Assembly (NCBI RefSeq): GCF_963966145.1
Contig: NC_091050.1
Span: 15,190,001-15,254,000 of the forward strand
Length of the DNA: 64,000 nucleotides
Origin: Tenebrio molitor
Lineage: Eukaryota > Arthropoda > Insecta > Coleoptera > Tenebrionidae
Direction: 5' to 3'
This document shows, in pieces, positions 38,301-50,109 of the stretch. The position numbers were made by a program, and so were the translations under genes. The notes beneath the pieces were generated by a model that searched no databases, was not told the DNA's origin, and saw only the letters and a program-made list of their open reading frames with translations. Each line of letters starts with the position of its first letter. Position 1 is the stretch's first letter.

Positions 38301-41300
38301 CCGCCAATCACGAAGTACAAAGGGAGCCACTTCGAAATGCCCACCGCCGAGTTTGGACATTTCGACATTCTCAAGCGAGAGATCGAAGGACAAAAGACCA
38401 AGTTCGAAGTCCCCAAGAGCCAGTTCGAGGTGTTGGGCGCCAAGACTCAGTCAGATTTTATCAATCTTCCTCCGAAGAGCGACGACATTCCGTACGTCTT
38501 GCACAAGAGACACGTGATGAACGGGACTGCGACCAAAGAGGAGGTGAAGCAAGCGGAAAAGCAGGAACCTCAAGAGAGCAAGAAGGAGGAGAAGAAGAAG
38601 ATGAAGGCGGTCGAGTCGGAACCGTTTCTCTTCACTCAGAACATCGACTTGTCCAAAGTGGATCCGGTCACGCTCGAGGTGGACAAGAGCGAGGCGCCAG
38701 TCCAGCACATGTCGAGTCCCAAAAGGGACATCACACATATCGATCCGGTGCTGCTGGAGGCGCTCAGTTCGAAACTGAGCCAAATCGAGAGCGATTCGCC
38801 CACCAGCTCGAAAACGGAGAGTCTGAAGCCTCAACAGAAGTTGCTGAACGTACCGAAGGAGAAACCTGTGGTTGTGAAACCACCTGAGCCTCCGGTGGTC
38901 GTTATTAAGCCGGAACCCGAGAAGAGGGAACCCGAAAAAGAGAAACAAAAAGTCAAAGAGAAGATCAAAACTGAGATCAAACCGAAACGCGTGATCAAGC
39001 CCAGGATGCAACCTGGCAAGAAAGGAAAAGGGAGCAAGACCAAGGTGCGAATAACATCGTTCAGTTCGGACGATGAGTCGCTCGATTCGGACGACGTGTT
39101 TGGTAGCGCCGAAGCCACACCCACCAGAATGGAGTTTTCGCCTCCGCAGATGAGGAAAGAGATGGAGTCGATTCTCAAGTTCGAATCGGAAAGGAAGTAT
39201 CTTCAGTACACTATGTCATCTACGGAGGTGGAAGGTTCGCCGCCTCAGACTAGGAAGAAAACTGAAAAGTCTCAGTACGATAACGGACTAGATCCGAATG
39301 TGCAACCATCAGAGTTGAGGAGGATATCGGAGAGGTCGTTCTCCATACCTAGCTCTGAAGATGATCTCAACATAAAGACGTCAGACTTGCAACCGGTTTT
39401 TGCAGAACCCGTAACAGACCCTTTGACCACTGTCCAAGAAGCGGACAAGGAAGATGCAGATAAGTCCGTGAACGATACGATTCAGGAGGACTTGGACAAG
39501 ACTGAAATCAATCTGGACGAAGAGAGGGAGAAGGAGAAGTTACTGCTGCAAGCAGAGATCGAAAACGATTTGAAGAATCTCAAGGTGCCGGCGAAGACGA
39601 AGATCACCGAGATCACTTCGCCTTCACTGAGAAAGAAGGGACAGAGTCCGCTGCTGTTTGCTCACGCTCGATTGAATTTGTCGGAAGGTTCAGCTTTCAC
39701 TCTTCTTCAGAAGCAACAAGCTACCGAGTCGCCTCTTCCGGGGCGAAGAGCGAAGAGTTTGGACGCTCCTGTGATATCGGTGAGCAGACTACCACCAGTG
39801 AACGCCTTCTCGAGTAAAGACGACACGGTGGAAGAAGAACAAGTTCAGACCGACGTGACCGAAAACGAAACAGACAAAGTTGGCGGTGAATCTTCTACAT
39901 CTCCGGTGATCGAGAAAGCAGCGGAAGTTGCAGAGACGAAACTCGATTCTCTTGAAGAGGAGAAACTGGTAGAAGCTGAGAAGACTCCGGAACCTGAGAA
40001 GAAAGTCGAGAAGAAGAGAGTGCTGACCAAACCGGAGAAGCTGAAACCTGTTCCGAAAGAACGCGACCAGATAGTACCGGACGTGAGCGGGAAGGCGAAG
40101 AAGTCGGCGAAAACTTCGCCTCTCGCGCGAGCGTCTTCGCAGAAGTCGCCCAAGACTAAGCCGGTACCAACACAACGAACCACTTCTTTGAAAGATAGCA
40201 GAAGTGGTGGTAAGGACAAAGGTCCGAAAGCCGTGACCAAACCGCCGAAACCTGCACCGAAGACGTCGCTTGCTAGTAAAGGTTCGCCGAAGGTGATCAG
40301 TTCGAAGGTCACGTTGGAGAGTGCGGTCGAGCCGGTTCCGAAGCAGCAGGAAGTGAAGAGGACGAAGAGTCAAGAGGGTGAACCTGCTCGTCGCGTTTTG
40401 CCCAAAGAGAAAGCCAAATCTTTGGAGAAGCTCGAGTTGAAGAGAGTGTCCAGCAAGGAGAGGACCAAGTCGCAAGACGACAGCGATACGGATATTGCGA
40501 AGAGAAAGGAGAAACAGCAGATGTTGTACGAGACTGCGATCAAGCAGACCAAGACGTTGAAGAGTCCGGTTAAGGATGCCCTTCCGGTGTTTCCTCAGGT
40601 GGAGGAGATGGTCAGGGAAAGACACGGGAAATTGGAGATCAGTATAAATACGATTGAAAATGCGAAAGTGTCTCTGGAAGAAGCTATTATTATTACGAAG
40701 TCGCCGAAAAAGTTGGACAAGAAGATGGACAGGAAGTTGACCAAGAGTTTGGAGTTGAACCTGACCAACGATGAAGAGAATGGGGACGAGAAGCCGATGC
40801 AGCGTCTCGGTAAAAGTCTCGATTTGGACGACCGTCCCAAAGAGGAGGAAGTCACAGCTTTCGACTTCAAGATCGAGACCATCAGCAGCATGAAAGTGGA
40901 AGAGACTTCGCCGGAATGCGACTTGGTGCAGGAAGTGGTAAAAGCGGACGTCCACAAGGAGAGCACCGAGCAAGACGTCGACGAACCGCACGAGAATATT
41001 ATCCTGGAAGGGACAAGTTTGGACGTGTGGTTGTCCGTAGAAGGCCAAGACCGCACCAACAACAAGTTGGAAAACATCAAGCTGATCCAGAAGAGTAATG
41101 ATTTTTTTGAACAGCGACCATCCACAAAACCGCCAGATTTGGGCAAGCTTGACCCCAAGAGCTCGTCCGACTCGCAAAGCATCGACAAAACGAGCTTGGG
41201 GAACTCGTTGGACATCAAATACATCGACGATTCGGGAGATTCGTCGCACAAATCGGAACAAGACGCGGCGTTGATCGCCGAAATGCAGAAAGCTTCAGAG

Positions 41301-44300
41301 ACCGTGTCCAAGCTGTTGCGCAAGAAGATGGAAAAGAGGCGATTGGCCGCGACGGCTCCGAAAAGAGAAGTCGAGAGCGTGGTGCGCATCACCAGCGAGG
41401 ACGAATCGCTGACGGAGGTGAGCGACTTGAGGTGCGAACCTCACGAGGTCGATTCGAACCTGTTGGCGGTGAGCGACGCCCACAGAGATGCCCTCCTCAA
41501 GCTGAGCATAGAGAGGAGTCGGTCGGAGGACACGGGATCGTGGATGACCGTCGAGTGCGACGAGTTTTTCGGAGCCGAGGAGTCTTTCGATTACGACCAA
41601 GCGCCATTGGACACGCCTGAAAAAGCCAGCGTTGAAGGGGAGCAAGAGGCCAAGTCTCCGATTGGTCAGCCCAAAGTGACGGACGGCAGCGAGACCGCTA
41701 ATCTCTTGTCGGCGGCGATCAAGCACAGCAAGTTGGAGTTGTTGAAGCGGAGCTCGGACCAGTCCAGATCCAGCGACACGACCGGGTCTTGGACCAGCGG
41801 CGAGAAGGATCCGAGTCCGAGCAACGTCAAAGAAACTGACGATTCGAGCGTGAGTTGCGCGATCGGACGCGCCATAGGGTTCAGTCAGACCATCGAGAAG
41901 TTCGCCAGCAAGGAGCAACTGGAGAAGGAATCGCCGCACACCGAGAGTGAACCGCCTAGAAGTCCGCGAAGTCCAAGAAGTCCCAGAATATGCGTGCTGG
42001 GACGTGCCTTCACCATCGACGAGGAGTCGATGTCGCAAAATAAATACGACGAGTCGAGCTCGGACGAAGCCCACGACATTCCCAAAGACTTGACGCCGGT
42101 CCAGGAGGAGAGCAACGGGATCAAATACAAGAAAACTCCCTACCCCTTCGAGGAGAAGTGGTCGACCGAGTCGGAACTGAGTCAGAGACTCCACCAGAAG
42201 ATCTCCAAGAAGCTTTCGGGAGACAAGAGCAGCATGTCGTCCCTAGACGAGCCGAAGAGCGGCAAAAGCATTCACTCCTTCGATAGACTGTCGGTGGAGT
42301 CGAGAAACTCCGTCGACACCGAGTCCAGTTCCGGCAGTCTGGGGGCCGCGGTGAGAATGGGCAAGTCCAGCGACATCCCCAAAGAGCTGAGCTCGACGTG
42401 GCGTCCGTTCCCGTTGGACAGCTCCGGATCGGAAAGCTTCGACGACGGTTTGCTCCCCCCGGACCAAGACTCGGAAAAACAAGAGTACTTCCTGGCTCGG
42501 GAGAACTCGGGCGATTTCGCCGCGCTCAACGACGTCTGTTACAAATCCGACAACGACGTCACTCCGACGCGCGACGACACGGAACTACCCGAGGATCTGG
42601 CAAATTTCCCGGCGAATTTCGGCTACCCCTGTCTCACCACCAACATAGGAGGATTGACCTTGACTTTGGGTTCGAGCGACGTCCTGACGGGGTACGGCGG
42701 CGGCGGGTTCTTGTCGCGCACTCTCTCCAGGATATCCGAGAGGAGTACCAACTCGGAGAAGTCCAGTTTGGAGGAGGACTCCACGAAGGGGAGCACTCAG
42801 AGTGACAGTTTGAACGACGAGTCGATGGCGTCGAGCAATCCCCAAGTGAGTCTGAGCTCGGACCCGCCCAGTAACGCCCACTTTTCGGAGAACGAGAAGA
42901 AGACGCCGACCAACGAGAAGCCTCCGAGTCCGAGAGAGGTGGTTCCGGGTTTCGACCACGCCCCCAACATCAACAGTTTGTTGCAGAGGCAGATCTCGGA
43001 CGATCGACGAACGTCGGCGGAGATGGCCGAGCTGTCGATGGACGACATCGAGATTATAACGTCGGAGCGGGGGTTGAGGTTGAAGAGGCAAGGGTCGGAC
43101 GATACCATCATCGACGAGGAGTGCTTCGAACCGGCGGACGAGAAGAACGACAAGAACCGGTCGAGCAGTCAGGAGAGCGAGGAGTGGCCTCTGCCGGACA
43201 TACCTCAACAGGATAAGAAGAGTCTGTTGGCGATGCACGAAGTGCCCAGTTCGGACACGTCGCAGCAGACCACTCAAGTGTTTCAACCCCCGAGGACCAA
43301 CATCCCCAAAGTGTTCGGTCTGAGGGGGTCCATCAAGAGCCAAGATTCGGAACAGTGGCCGAGCCCGCCCTCGAGTGTGGTGGAGCCGCCGATCGTCGGA
43401 GACGTAGAAACGTACTACATGACGCCTCCCGAGGAAGCCTGCAAGGTGACGATAGACTCGAGCACCGTCAGCACCTACGACAACGATTCCAACTCGGACG
43501 ACAACAAAACGTCGGAACTGGAAGGCGACAAGACGCACACGTACGAAAACGTCGCCACCGAACACATCAGCGAGAGCATATCGGAAAGTCTGAGCGTCGG
43601 CGTCAGCGGCATCAAGATAGTACTAGATGCGAAATCTGCCGACTCCAACTCGGACGAAGATCTCAACATTTCGAATCTCAACGACGACGTCTTCACCGAA
43701 ACCATCGACTCGTCGAGGAACGAGTTGCGACCGCCGACCGTGATGCGACGCAGCACCACTTCCGACGACTCGTCTCACTCGCATTCGGGAGGCGGTAGCG
43801 TCAGCGGTCCCAGAGCCGAGCTCAAGCCGCAATCGCAAAAGGGTTCTCACAGTTCTTACTCGGAAGAAGATTGTACCAGTTCGATGGGTACCAATCTGGA
43901 AGACGGCACCGTACGGTACGCTTTCAAACCGACGAAGTGCACGCACAGTTCGCATTCCGAAGACACGTCGATCGCGCTCAGTCTGTCGGAATGGTCGAAC
44001 AGCACCAACACCGTCAAATTCCAGAACTTGTCGAGCAACAGCGGTACTACCAAGAGCAGTTCCGGCTTGAAGAGCGACGACAATTCTCTAACGGACATTG
44101 CTCAGTCGATCTCGGAGTGGTCGAGCAGCAACAGCAAGCAGCAGCAAAGTACCAGCTTGCAGTTCCAAAAGCTATCGTCGACCACCTCGACTGGTGACAG
44201 TACTTTGACTGATTTAATCCCGACGTTGTCCGAGTGGTCCAGTTCGGAGACGAAAACCCTGGTGCCTCAGCAGTTCTTCTCGGCTAATCTGAACGAGCGT

Positions 44301-47300
44301 CAGAGCGTGACCAGGTTGGGGTCTAGCGTGGACGAGGGCGATCTGGGTACGCCTCTGGACCCCAAAGGCATGCCCAGTCCCAAGAACATTCCTTCCGAGG
44401 ATTTGGCCCAGCTGGCTTGCGGTCTAGGAGCGGGCAGGAACGAAGCGAAATATTTTACCAAGTCCACGGAAAGACCCATCGTGATCCCGATGCAGACCCA
44501 GTCCGACACGGAGAAGTCGAGCAGTTCGATCGAGCAGAAAACCGTGCACACGCAGCGGTACGACAAGGAGAAGCAGAGGTACTTGCAGAAACACCAACCG
44601 TCGACGAGGAGTACCGAACGGCCGGTCAAAGTACCTCTGAAACTGTCCAAGTGTTCGCCTTATTACTCCAGCAGTCTGAGCTCGGAATCGACGCCGCTGG
44701 CTAGTACCAGTCCCATTCCGATCAACAAGACCGCCACGGTTCCCCTGACGAGAGCCCACAGGAAGCCCATGTCGAAGAGTCTTTTTCACGCGAAAAGTCC
44801 CCCGAGCGAGAACGACTCGACCAGCTCGGTCGAGTCGCCGAAGAGCAAGTCGGAGAGGGACCGCAGGGGGTACCGGCGGCGGCGGCAGTCGCAGACGCAG
44901 AGGCGCCAGAAGGTGGAGAAGGAGTACCACAGCGTCGACGAGTACTGCTACGGCGAACAGGGTGACTACGGCTACCGGTACGAGGAGATGGGCGGGGACA
45001 GTCCTCTGCTGCAGTACGCCGAGAACCTGGAGGAGGAGGGCTACCTCCCGGACGGCGACTCGCAATCGGGCTCGGACATATTCCGCATGGAGAAGGAGGA
45101 CGACGAGCGGTACGACATGGTGGAAGGCTTCGACGTGGCGTCGATCCCTCCGCCACTGCTCGAAGACGATTTCGAAGAGGAACACTCGCCGCAAATTTGA
45201 TTTTAATGTGATGTAGGAGTTCTGGTCGGGGTATAGTTTTGTCTTGATGGTGCTTGTTGTGGTGACGAGCGTTCTAGTTTTCGTGTTTGCGTTCTTCAAC
45301 TTCTTGATTTTCATCGGTTTCTTTCAACTGTGCTGAACAAGAGCCAGCTTCACCGATCATACCCCACGCCGAGACACGACCGGCTCACACGATAATCAAA
45401 CGATTGGGTTACTGGCTGTGCCGAATAAAAGGAGGAGCGATCGTTTACTCACTTTTATAACAAAACGTAAAACTTGCTCAGTACGACTAGTAGAGTGGTA
45501 GGGTTTAAACGAAACGAACGTGCCAAAGATGCGCCAAATTTTTGCGATTGGTCTGTGTCAAAAACTGATTCACGTCTTCATTTACTACGCGTGGCCGTTG
45601 GGTCGCGGGTTTTAACGCCACCCCACCGGTCACGTCGTTTTTTAACGACATTTCTCTAATCACTCGATGTATGTGCAAGCCACCGAAGACTGAAAAATAA
45701 TTTGTAAATAAATTTGTGTCGTTAATACAGAAAATCAAACAATATATTTCGCTGTTCGATTCGGGTGTCTGTGTCATTTTTCGATTTTACGATGTTATGT
45801 ACTCTGTATATTGTTCATTTGACATGTGATATATGTGATAGTTGCCTTTTGTTGTTACTCACTCCCCAAAAGGCAATTCGGGTTTATTTCAGGCCGCACT
45901 CCCTTTTTTATACATTTTTTCTGTGCATCATTTTTTTGTAGTGTTTTTCCATAATTTACCATTCGGCAACGCATTCGGACCGGTTTGAAGAGACATTCGC
46001 ATTTTTCAAATCCACTTTACATAGATGTAGCTCTAGACGAAACCTTTAATCTTCGAACAACTAGAATAAGACAAATTTTATCGATCGATGTTTTTAGAAG
46101 ACTTTACATTGGGTTTTTATAGACAAAAAAGCTTCATAGAAAGAGATTCCTTGACACTAGTTACTTTAGTTCTCTGAAACGTCAGACATGACAGACCGCA
46201 AGACTGAAAAATCCCTAAGTTCCTGTCAAACGTTTGCCAATTTTAGAATAGCTACGCAGTTCCTTTTTGGACACTTTTACAACTTGGACGATAAATAAAC
46301 CGACCCGAGGGTACCGTACAATCCTCCTTTGCATTTTTTACGAAACGTCGTCAAGGAGTCTCGCGGCTACAAACGAAATTTTTGCCATTCTACTCGATGT
46401 TTAGACGTAGCCAGCTAAATTCGAACTGAACGAGAGGAATTAAAAGAAAACACTACATCAGAAGATGCACTAAAAAACTCTCTCATTATTATAGCATTCG
46501 TAAGAATCCCACCTTTAGGCGTATTCATAGCTTGTAACTAAATTAACCAGCTTAAAACTAACGAGGGTGCGGGATAAAGCGAGAGAGAGGATAACGAGAT
46601 AAATAAATGGTGGATGCGCCGGGCTTGTAGTATTCCCAATGTGGCTAACCTAAAAATAAAACTAAATAATAAACTAAACAAACCATTCATTTCAGCTTAT
46701 AGTTGTGTAATTATGTCGAATAGTGTTTATATTATTGTAAATAATGAATCTGTGACCCATTTGTTGAATATTTAAATCATTTATTATGCGATAATTAGAT
46801 GTAGGGTTGTTTTCTTCGTTGGTTGATTTTTACACGAATTCTATTGATTGTACAAGACGACGGTCTAATTATTAACATTCAGACTTTGTGTTCCCGATCA
46901 AGTACAAAACAGACATTTTTGTACATATTCATCTCATTTTTTATTCATCCGTTCATTACCTTATGTGTGATGTTGAGTAATTTTTTCTGTACGAAAGTAG
47001 GCCTAACTACTCATGTATTTGAATAACAACAACAATTTGTAATAATCCGAGAAGTGTTGTAGTCAATAATACGATTCTTTCCATTTTTACGTTTTTGTGA
47101 TATTTATAATATGATGATAGTGTAGTGTTAGGGTTAGTTGACATGTTAACGAGGTCATTCCCTGTTTTCGTTGTTCGTTTCTGTTCCGACAGAAGTTTGT
47201 TGATTATTATGATGCTCAAAGCATGTAGATCTTAAGAAGGGAACCCATGCTGTGTACAATCATTATCGTTTTGTTGATTCTGGTATGACGTTTCTCAAGA

Positions 47301-49672
47301 ACTGTAATCATTTCATTGGAAATAAAACATACAATTTGCTTAAGTACTAACCTTTATTGCTCTTAACGCTTTACATTTCGTAACTGAGGGATTCAAGGTG
47401 AGCGGTGTTGCATCACAGTGAAATACGATAAAATACCCAAGTTCACGTGTTTTTCTCTTGTGCAGATGACGTGAAAAAGGGCGGTGACAAGTCGGACAAC
47501 GAGGACTCGTACTACATCCACAACAACTCGTACTATTCGAGTTCTTCGCCGAATTACAAAGAGGTCAACGGGAACATTTCCAACCTCTCCACCAACGGCA
47601 GTTTCAACAGTTCCAAGTTGGACGACATCAGTCCCATCAAAAACCTAGCCAAGGAGCAGCTATTGAACAGTATTAATGCAAACACGAATGGGACCAACAC
47701 GACGACGATAATCGCAGAGATCGAAGGCGAGGTCAAGAAGAAATCCAAGTATCCCATCGACAAGACATACTACATCGCCAAAGAAATCCTGATGACGGAA
47801 TTGACCTACAAGAAAGATTTAGACGTGATCAATGTGGTTGGTAATCGCGAAAAGGGGTTTGCGCGAGTTGACGACGATGCAATTTCAGTGGTTCAGGGAC
47901 GAGGTCGGCAAAGAGGAACCCGAAGAGTGTTCGATTTTGCTCACTTTGGTCGCCCCGCTGGCTCAAGCTCACGGACAGTTGGTTAAAGATCTGGAACAGA
48001 GGTTGCAAGGCTGGGACGGAAGGGGAGGGCCCAGAGCTGCGAGCAGTCAAAGAATTGCAGACGTTTTACTAGCGCATTTACCGCCTCTGCTCCCGGTGAG
48101 TCGTCGTCTCACTTCGTCATTCATCATCGCGTGACCTTCTTTTCGTTGCAGATTTACGAAGAGTATCTGGACGGACATATTTTAGTTTTGGAACGGTTGG
48201 ACGCCGCTTTCAAGCAAAACAGCCACTTCGAGCAGCTTTACAGAGATTTTGAGACGCAAAAAGTGTGTTATTTACCGCTGACGACGTTCGTGTTGAAGCC
48301 TCTGCACCGTCTCTTGCAGTACCAGTCTTTGCTACAGAGTAAGTGTTGACGTGGTTAGAGATTTGTCTTGACCTTGATTCTGATCGTGTTTAAAGGACTC
48401 TTGAGGTTTTACGGCCCCAGCCACCCCGATCGAGCCGATTGTTTGACAGCTAGCGACACCTTGAAAGACTTGATGCAACCCGTCAGCGAGACTTTGGAGC
48501 ATTCGGAGAATCTGGCAGCACTGTGCGAACTCCAGAGGGATCTCGTGGGTTTCGACAATTTGGTCCAGCCCAGCAGGAAATTCTTGAGGCACGGCTGCCT
48601 CCTCAAACATTCCAAGAAGGGTTACCAACAACGGATGTTTTTCTTGGTAGTTCCGTCGCCTAACAGAAACTGCTGACCTGACAAGTGTAATTTTCAGTTT
48701 TCCGACATTTTGTTGTACACGTCGCGCTCCCAAGCGACCCTGCAGTTCAAGGTTCACGGTCACATGCCCCTCAGGGGTGTCTTAATCGAAGAACCGGAAG
48801 GAGAACTGTCAAATTACGGTTTGGTTATTTACGGTAACGGTACCAACCCATTTTGTTTCGAAAATTAAAATCCCCAAATTTAAGGTGGTAATCGAGCTTT
48901 GACAGTTGCCGCGAATTCGCAAGAAGAGAAAGAACGTTGGAAGCAGGACTTGCAGAATGCCATCCAACAAGCGAGGGATAAAACCGACACGAAAATCACG
49001 TATTTGAGCCTGAAAAGTTGTAGTAAGTGTTGAATGAATTTTTTTGGTGATGTTTGAGTAACGAAAATCTCCAGGCTCTTCGGACGAGATCGTGGACCAG
49101 TGCGGCAACGACGTCGGCACCCAAACCAAACCCCAACCCCAAAGAAGCAACCTGAAAGTGCACGTGTGTTGGCACAGGAACACCAGCATCAGCATGAAAG
49201 ACGAGCTGATCGCCGTCGAGGTACAAAAACAATGCAACGTCTAGTTTGCGCTAAAAGAGCAATTGCAGAATCAACTGTCCGGGTATTTGTTGCGCAAGTT
49301 CAAGAGCAGCAACGGTTGGCAGAAGCTGTGGGTGGTGTTGACTTCATTCTGTTTGTTCTTCTACAAGGGATGCATGGACGACTTCCCGCTGGCGTCTCTG
49401 CCACTTTTGGGTTACACGGTGGGGCCGCCGGCGGCCGAAGACGCAATCGGCAAGGACTACGTCTTCAAGTTGCAATACAAAAATCACGTGTACTTCTTCC
49501 GGGCAGAGTCCGAGTACACTTACAACAGGTGAGTTGCACCGGTTTTTGTGACGGTCGGTAACGCAGGGATCTTTACAGATGGATGGACGTGATCGGGAGC
49601 TGCACCCACAGCAGAAAAAAGAAGCCGCAGATCGTGAACGAAAACTCGATCGAGTGTTCTCCCGAAAAATGA
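32354..49672 (+). CDS. Cdep: FERM-RhoGEF-PH protein of the FARP/Cdep family (RhoGEF isoform)
   Basis: Coding exons: 32405-32608 (acceptor at 32353, so the 5' UTR is spliced), 34447-34898, 34950-35193, 35244-35404, 35461-35535, 36028-36146, 47466-47833 (or 47836), 47889-48095, 48152-48338, 48396-48646, 48698-48833, 48885-49022, 49075-49220, 49269-49528 and 49579-49672. Phases agree and give 1013 aa, close to human FARP1 (1045). Order: FERM domain from KMLAIRVQMLDD (about residue 45) to the F3 lobe (WAKIRKISFKRKRFLIKLHPE), FERM-adjacent region (SRGSSFRYSGKTQKQIVEFV), linker, DH domain (YYIAKEILMTELTYKKDLDVI; FETQKVCYLPLTTFVLKPLHRLL), first PH (HGCLLKHSKKGYQQRMFFL), second PH (LSGYLLRKFKSSNGWQKLWVV) and end SIECSPEK. 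Family members act at the membrane as Rho/Rac GEFs in neurite and dendrite development. The 36146-to-47466 junction skips an 11-kb interval containing the alternative giant tail. Confidence 0.92.
32609..34446 (+). other. Cdep intron 1 of the coding region
   Basis: A 1.8-kb intron interrupts the FERM F1 lobe between FQVQ and AKASGR. No gene is seen. A copy of the dispersed word TTTAACCTCAAAT followed by AATTTGACAG lies at 33185-33219. Palindromic A/T words and modest GC variation are all that remain. Confidence 0.55.
35536..36027 (+). other. Cdep intron before the FERM-adjacent linker exon
   Basis: This 492-bp intron runs from CAAAG|GTAAGG to CTTGTTTAG|G. Nothing coding or repetitive is recognised. 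Confidence 0.55.
36028..45200 (+). CDS. Cdep: Alternative giant 3' coding exon of Cdep: disordered Ser/Glu/Lys-rich tail
   Basis: If the donor at 36147 is not used, the FERM frame continues through SNLSGRYPRGSPRR and SGSLQTVGF to 36519. It then crosses a 49-bp GT-AG intron (36520-36568) and stays open to TGA at 45198-45200. The predicted protein is about 3419 aa, with a tail of roughly 3000 residues after the FERM and FERM-adjacent regions. The tail has no recognised fold. It is rich in S, E, K, D and P, with basic lysine-rich stretches (about 38850-39050, 39950-40560) and acidic-serine stretches. It carries several repeated peptides (see findings) and ends with a Tyr/acidic segment, YRYEEMGGDSP to DDFEEEHSPQI. 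Codons are strongly G/C-ending over the whole 8.6 kb, which supports real coding. DH and PH domains would be absent. An alternative entry is donor 36147 to acceptor 36207. Function is unknown; a cortical or junctional scaffold is one inference from the FERM head. Confidence 0.75.
36520..36568 (+). other. Predicted 49-bp intron in the giant-tail isoform
   Basis: GATACAG|GTACCA at 36519/36520 and CCCTCTAG|TCACAAG at 36568/36569 would remove 49 bp and move the frame of the FERM exon into the frame of the long downstream tail. Length fits other small introns here (52-61 bp). Upstream of it the peptide shows GFSDDEVSLSPP and SDDDLAITSSDDA with mostly G/C-ending codons. In the competing frame the same bases give a Thr/Pro/Ser/Ala-rich peptide typical of a shifted reading of such codons. 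Confidence 0.55.
45201..47340 (+). other. 3' UTR of the giant-tail Cdep transcript (intron of the RhoGEF form)
   Basis: AT-rich, non-coding sequence follows the tail's stop codon. AATAAA-type signals occur near 45424, 45706, 46291, 46660 and 47321-47326; the last is about 140 bp before the RhoGEF acceptor at 47465. TGTAAATA, the Pumilio-type core, occurs at 45703-45710 and 46736-46743. For the RhoGEF transcript this is part of an 11.3-kb intron. Confidence 0.55.
47321..47326 (+). terminator. Distal poly(A) signal for the giant-tail transcript
   Basis: AATAAA in the context GGAAATAAAACATA lies 2.1 kb after the stop at 45200 and upstream of the RhoGEF exon at 47466, so it could end the alternative transcript before that exon. 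Confidence 0.4.
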
Positions 49673-50099
49673 TTAGAGCGGATCGCGGATTTTAGGTATA
49701 ATTCTATTTATGATTCAAGGATTTCTATTTTAGGTTTTATGGATTAATGTTAGCGTGTAAAGCAACTAATACGAATTTTATTTTGTAAATATGGTTGTTT
49801 TAAGTATTATTGAAATTTTAAGGACTGGAACGGTCATTCCTAGGTAATATATCCGTTTTATCGGTAGCATTTCGTACTCATTTTTGTACATACTGTATAT
49901 TTTTAATGACTTGATTTTTAATTTTATTTTTTGACGAATTGGTGCTGTTTACGCCATGAGCAGCTAAACAGATTGGGAATTAGTGTACACGTGCCTCTAA
50001 CAAAGTTGATATTTTGTTGTTAATTAAATGTCACCTCGACTTTGTACATTTTCATCTTAAGCATCACTTTTAGTAATACTGGTAGGTGATATTTTAAAA

Positions 50100-50105
50100 A
50101 ATAAA
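50100..50105 (+). terminator. Cdep (RhoGEF form) poly(A) signal
   Basis: AATAAA lies about 430 bp after the stop at 49672, at the end of an AT-rich 3' UTR. TGTAAATA also occurs in this UTR near 49785. Confidence 0.5.
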
Positions 50106-50109
50106 TTAT

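Noticed and set aside
36378..45314. Long minus-strand open frames opposite the giant tail (several of 80-490 codons)
   Set aside because: They mirror the G/C-ending codon bias of the plus strand, give Arg/Leu-rich peptides without family resemblance, and lack splice or promoter context.
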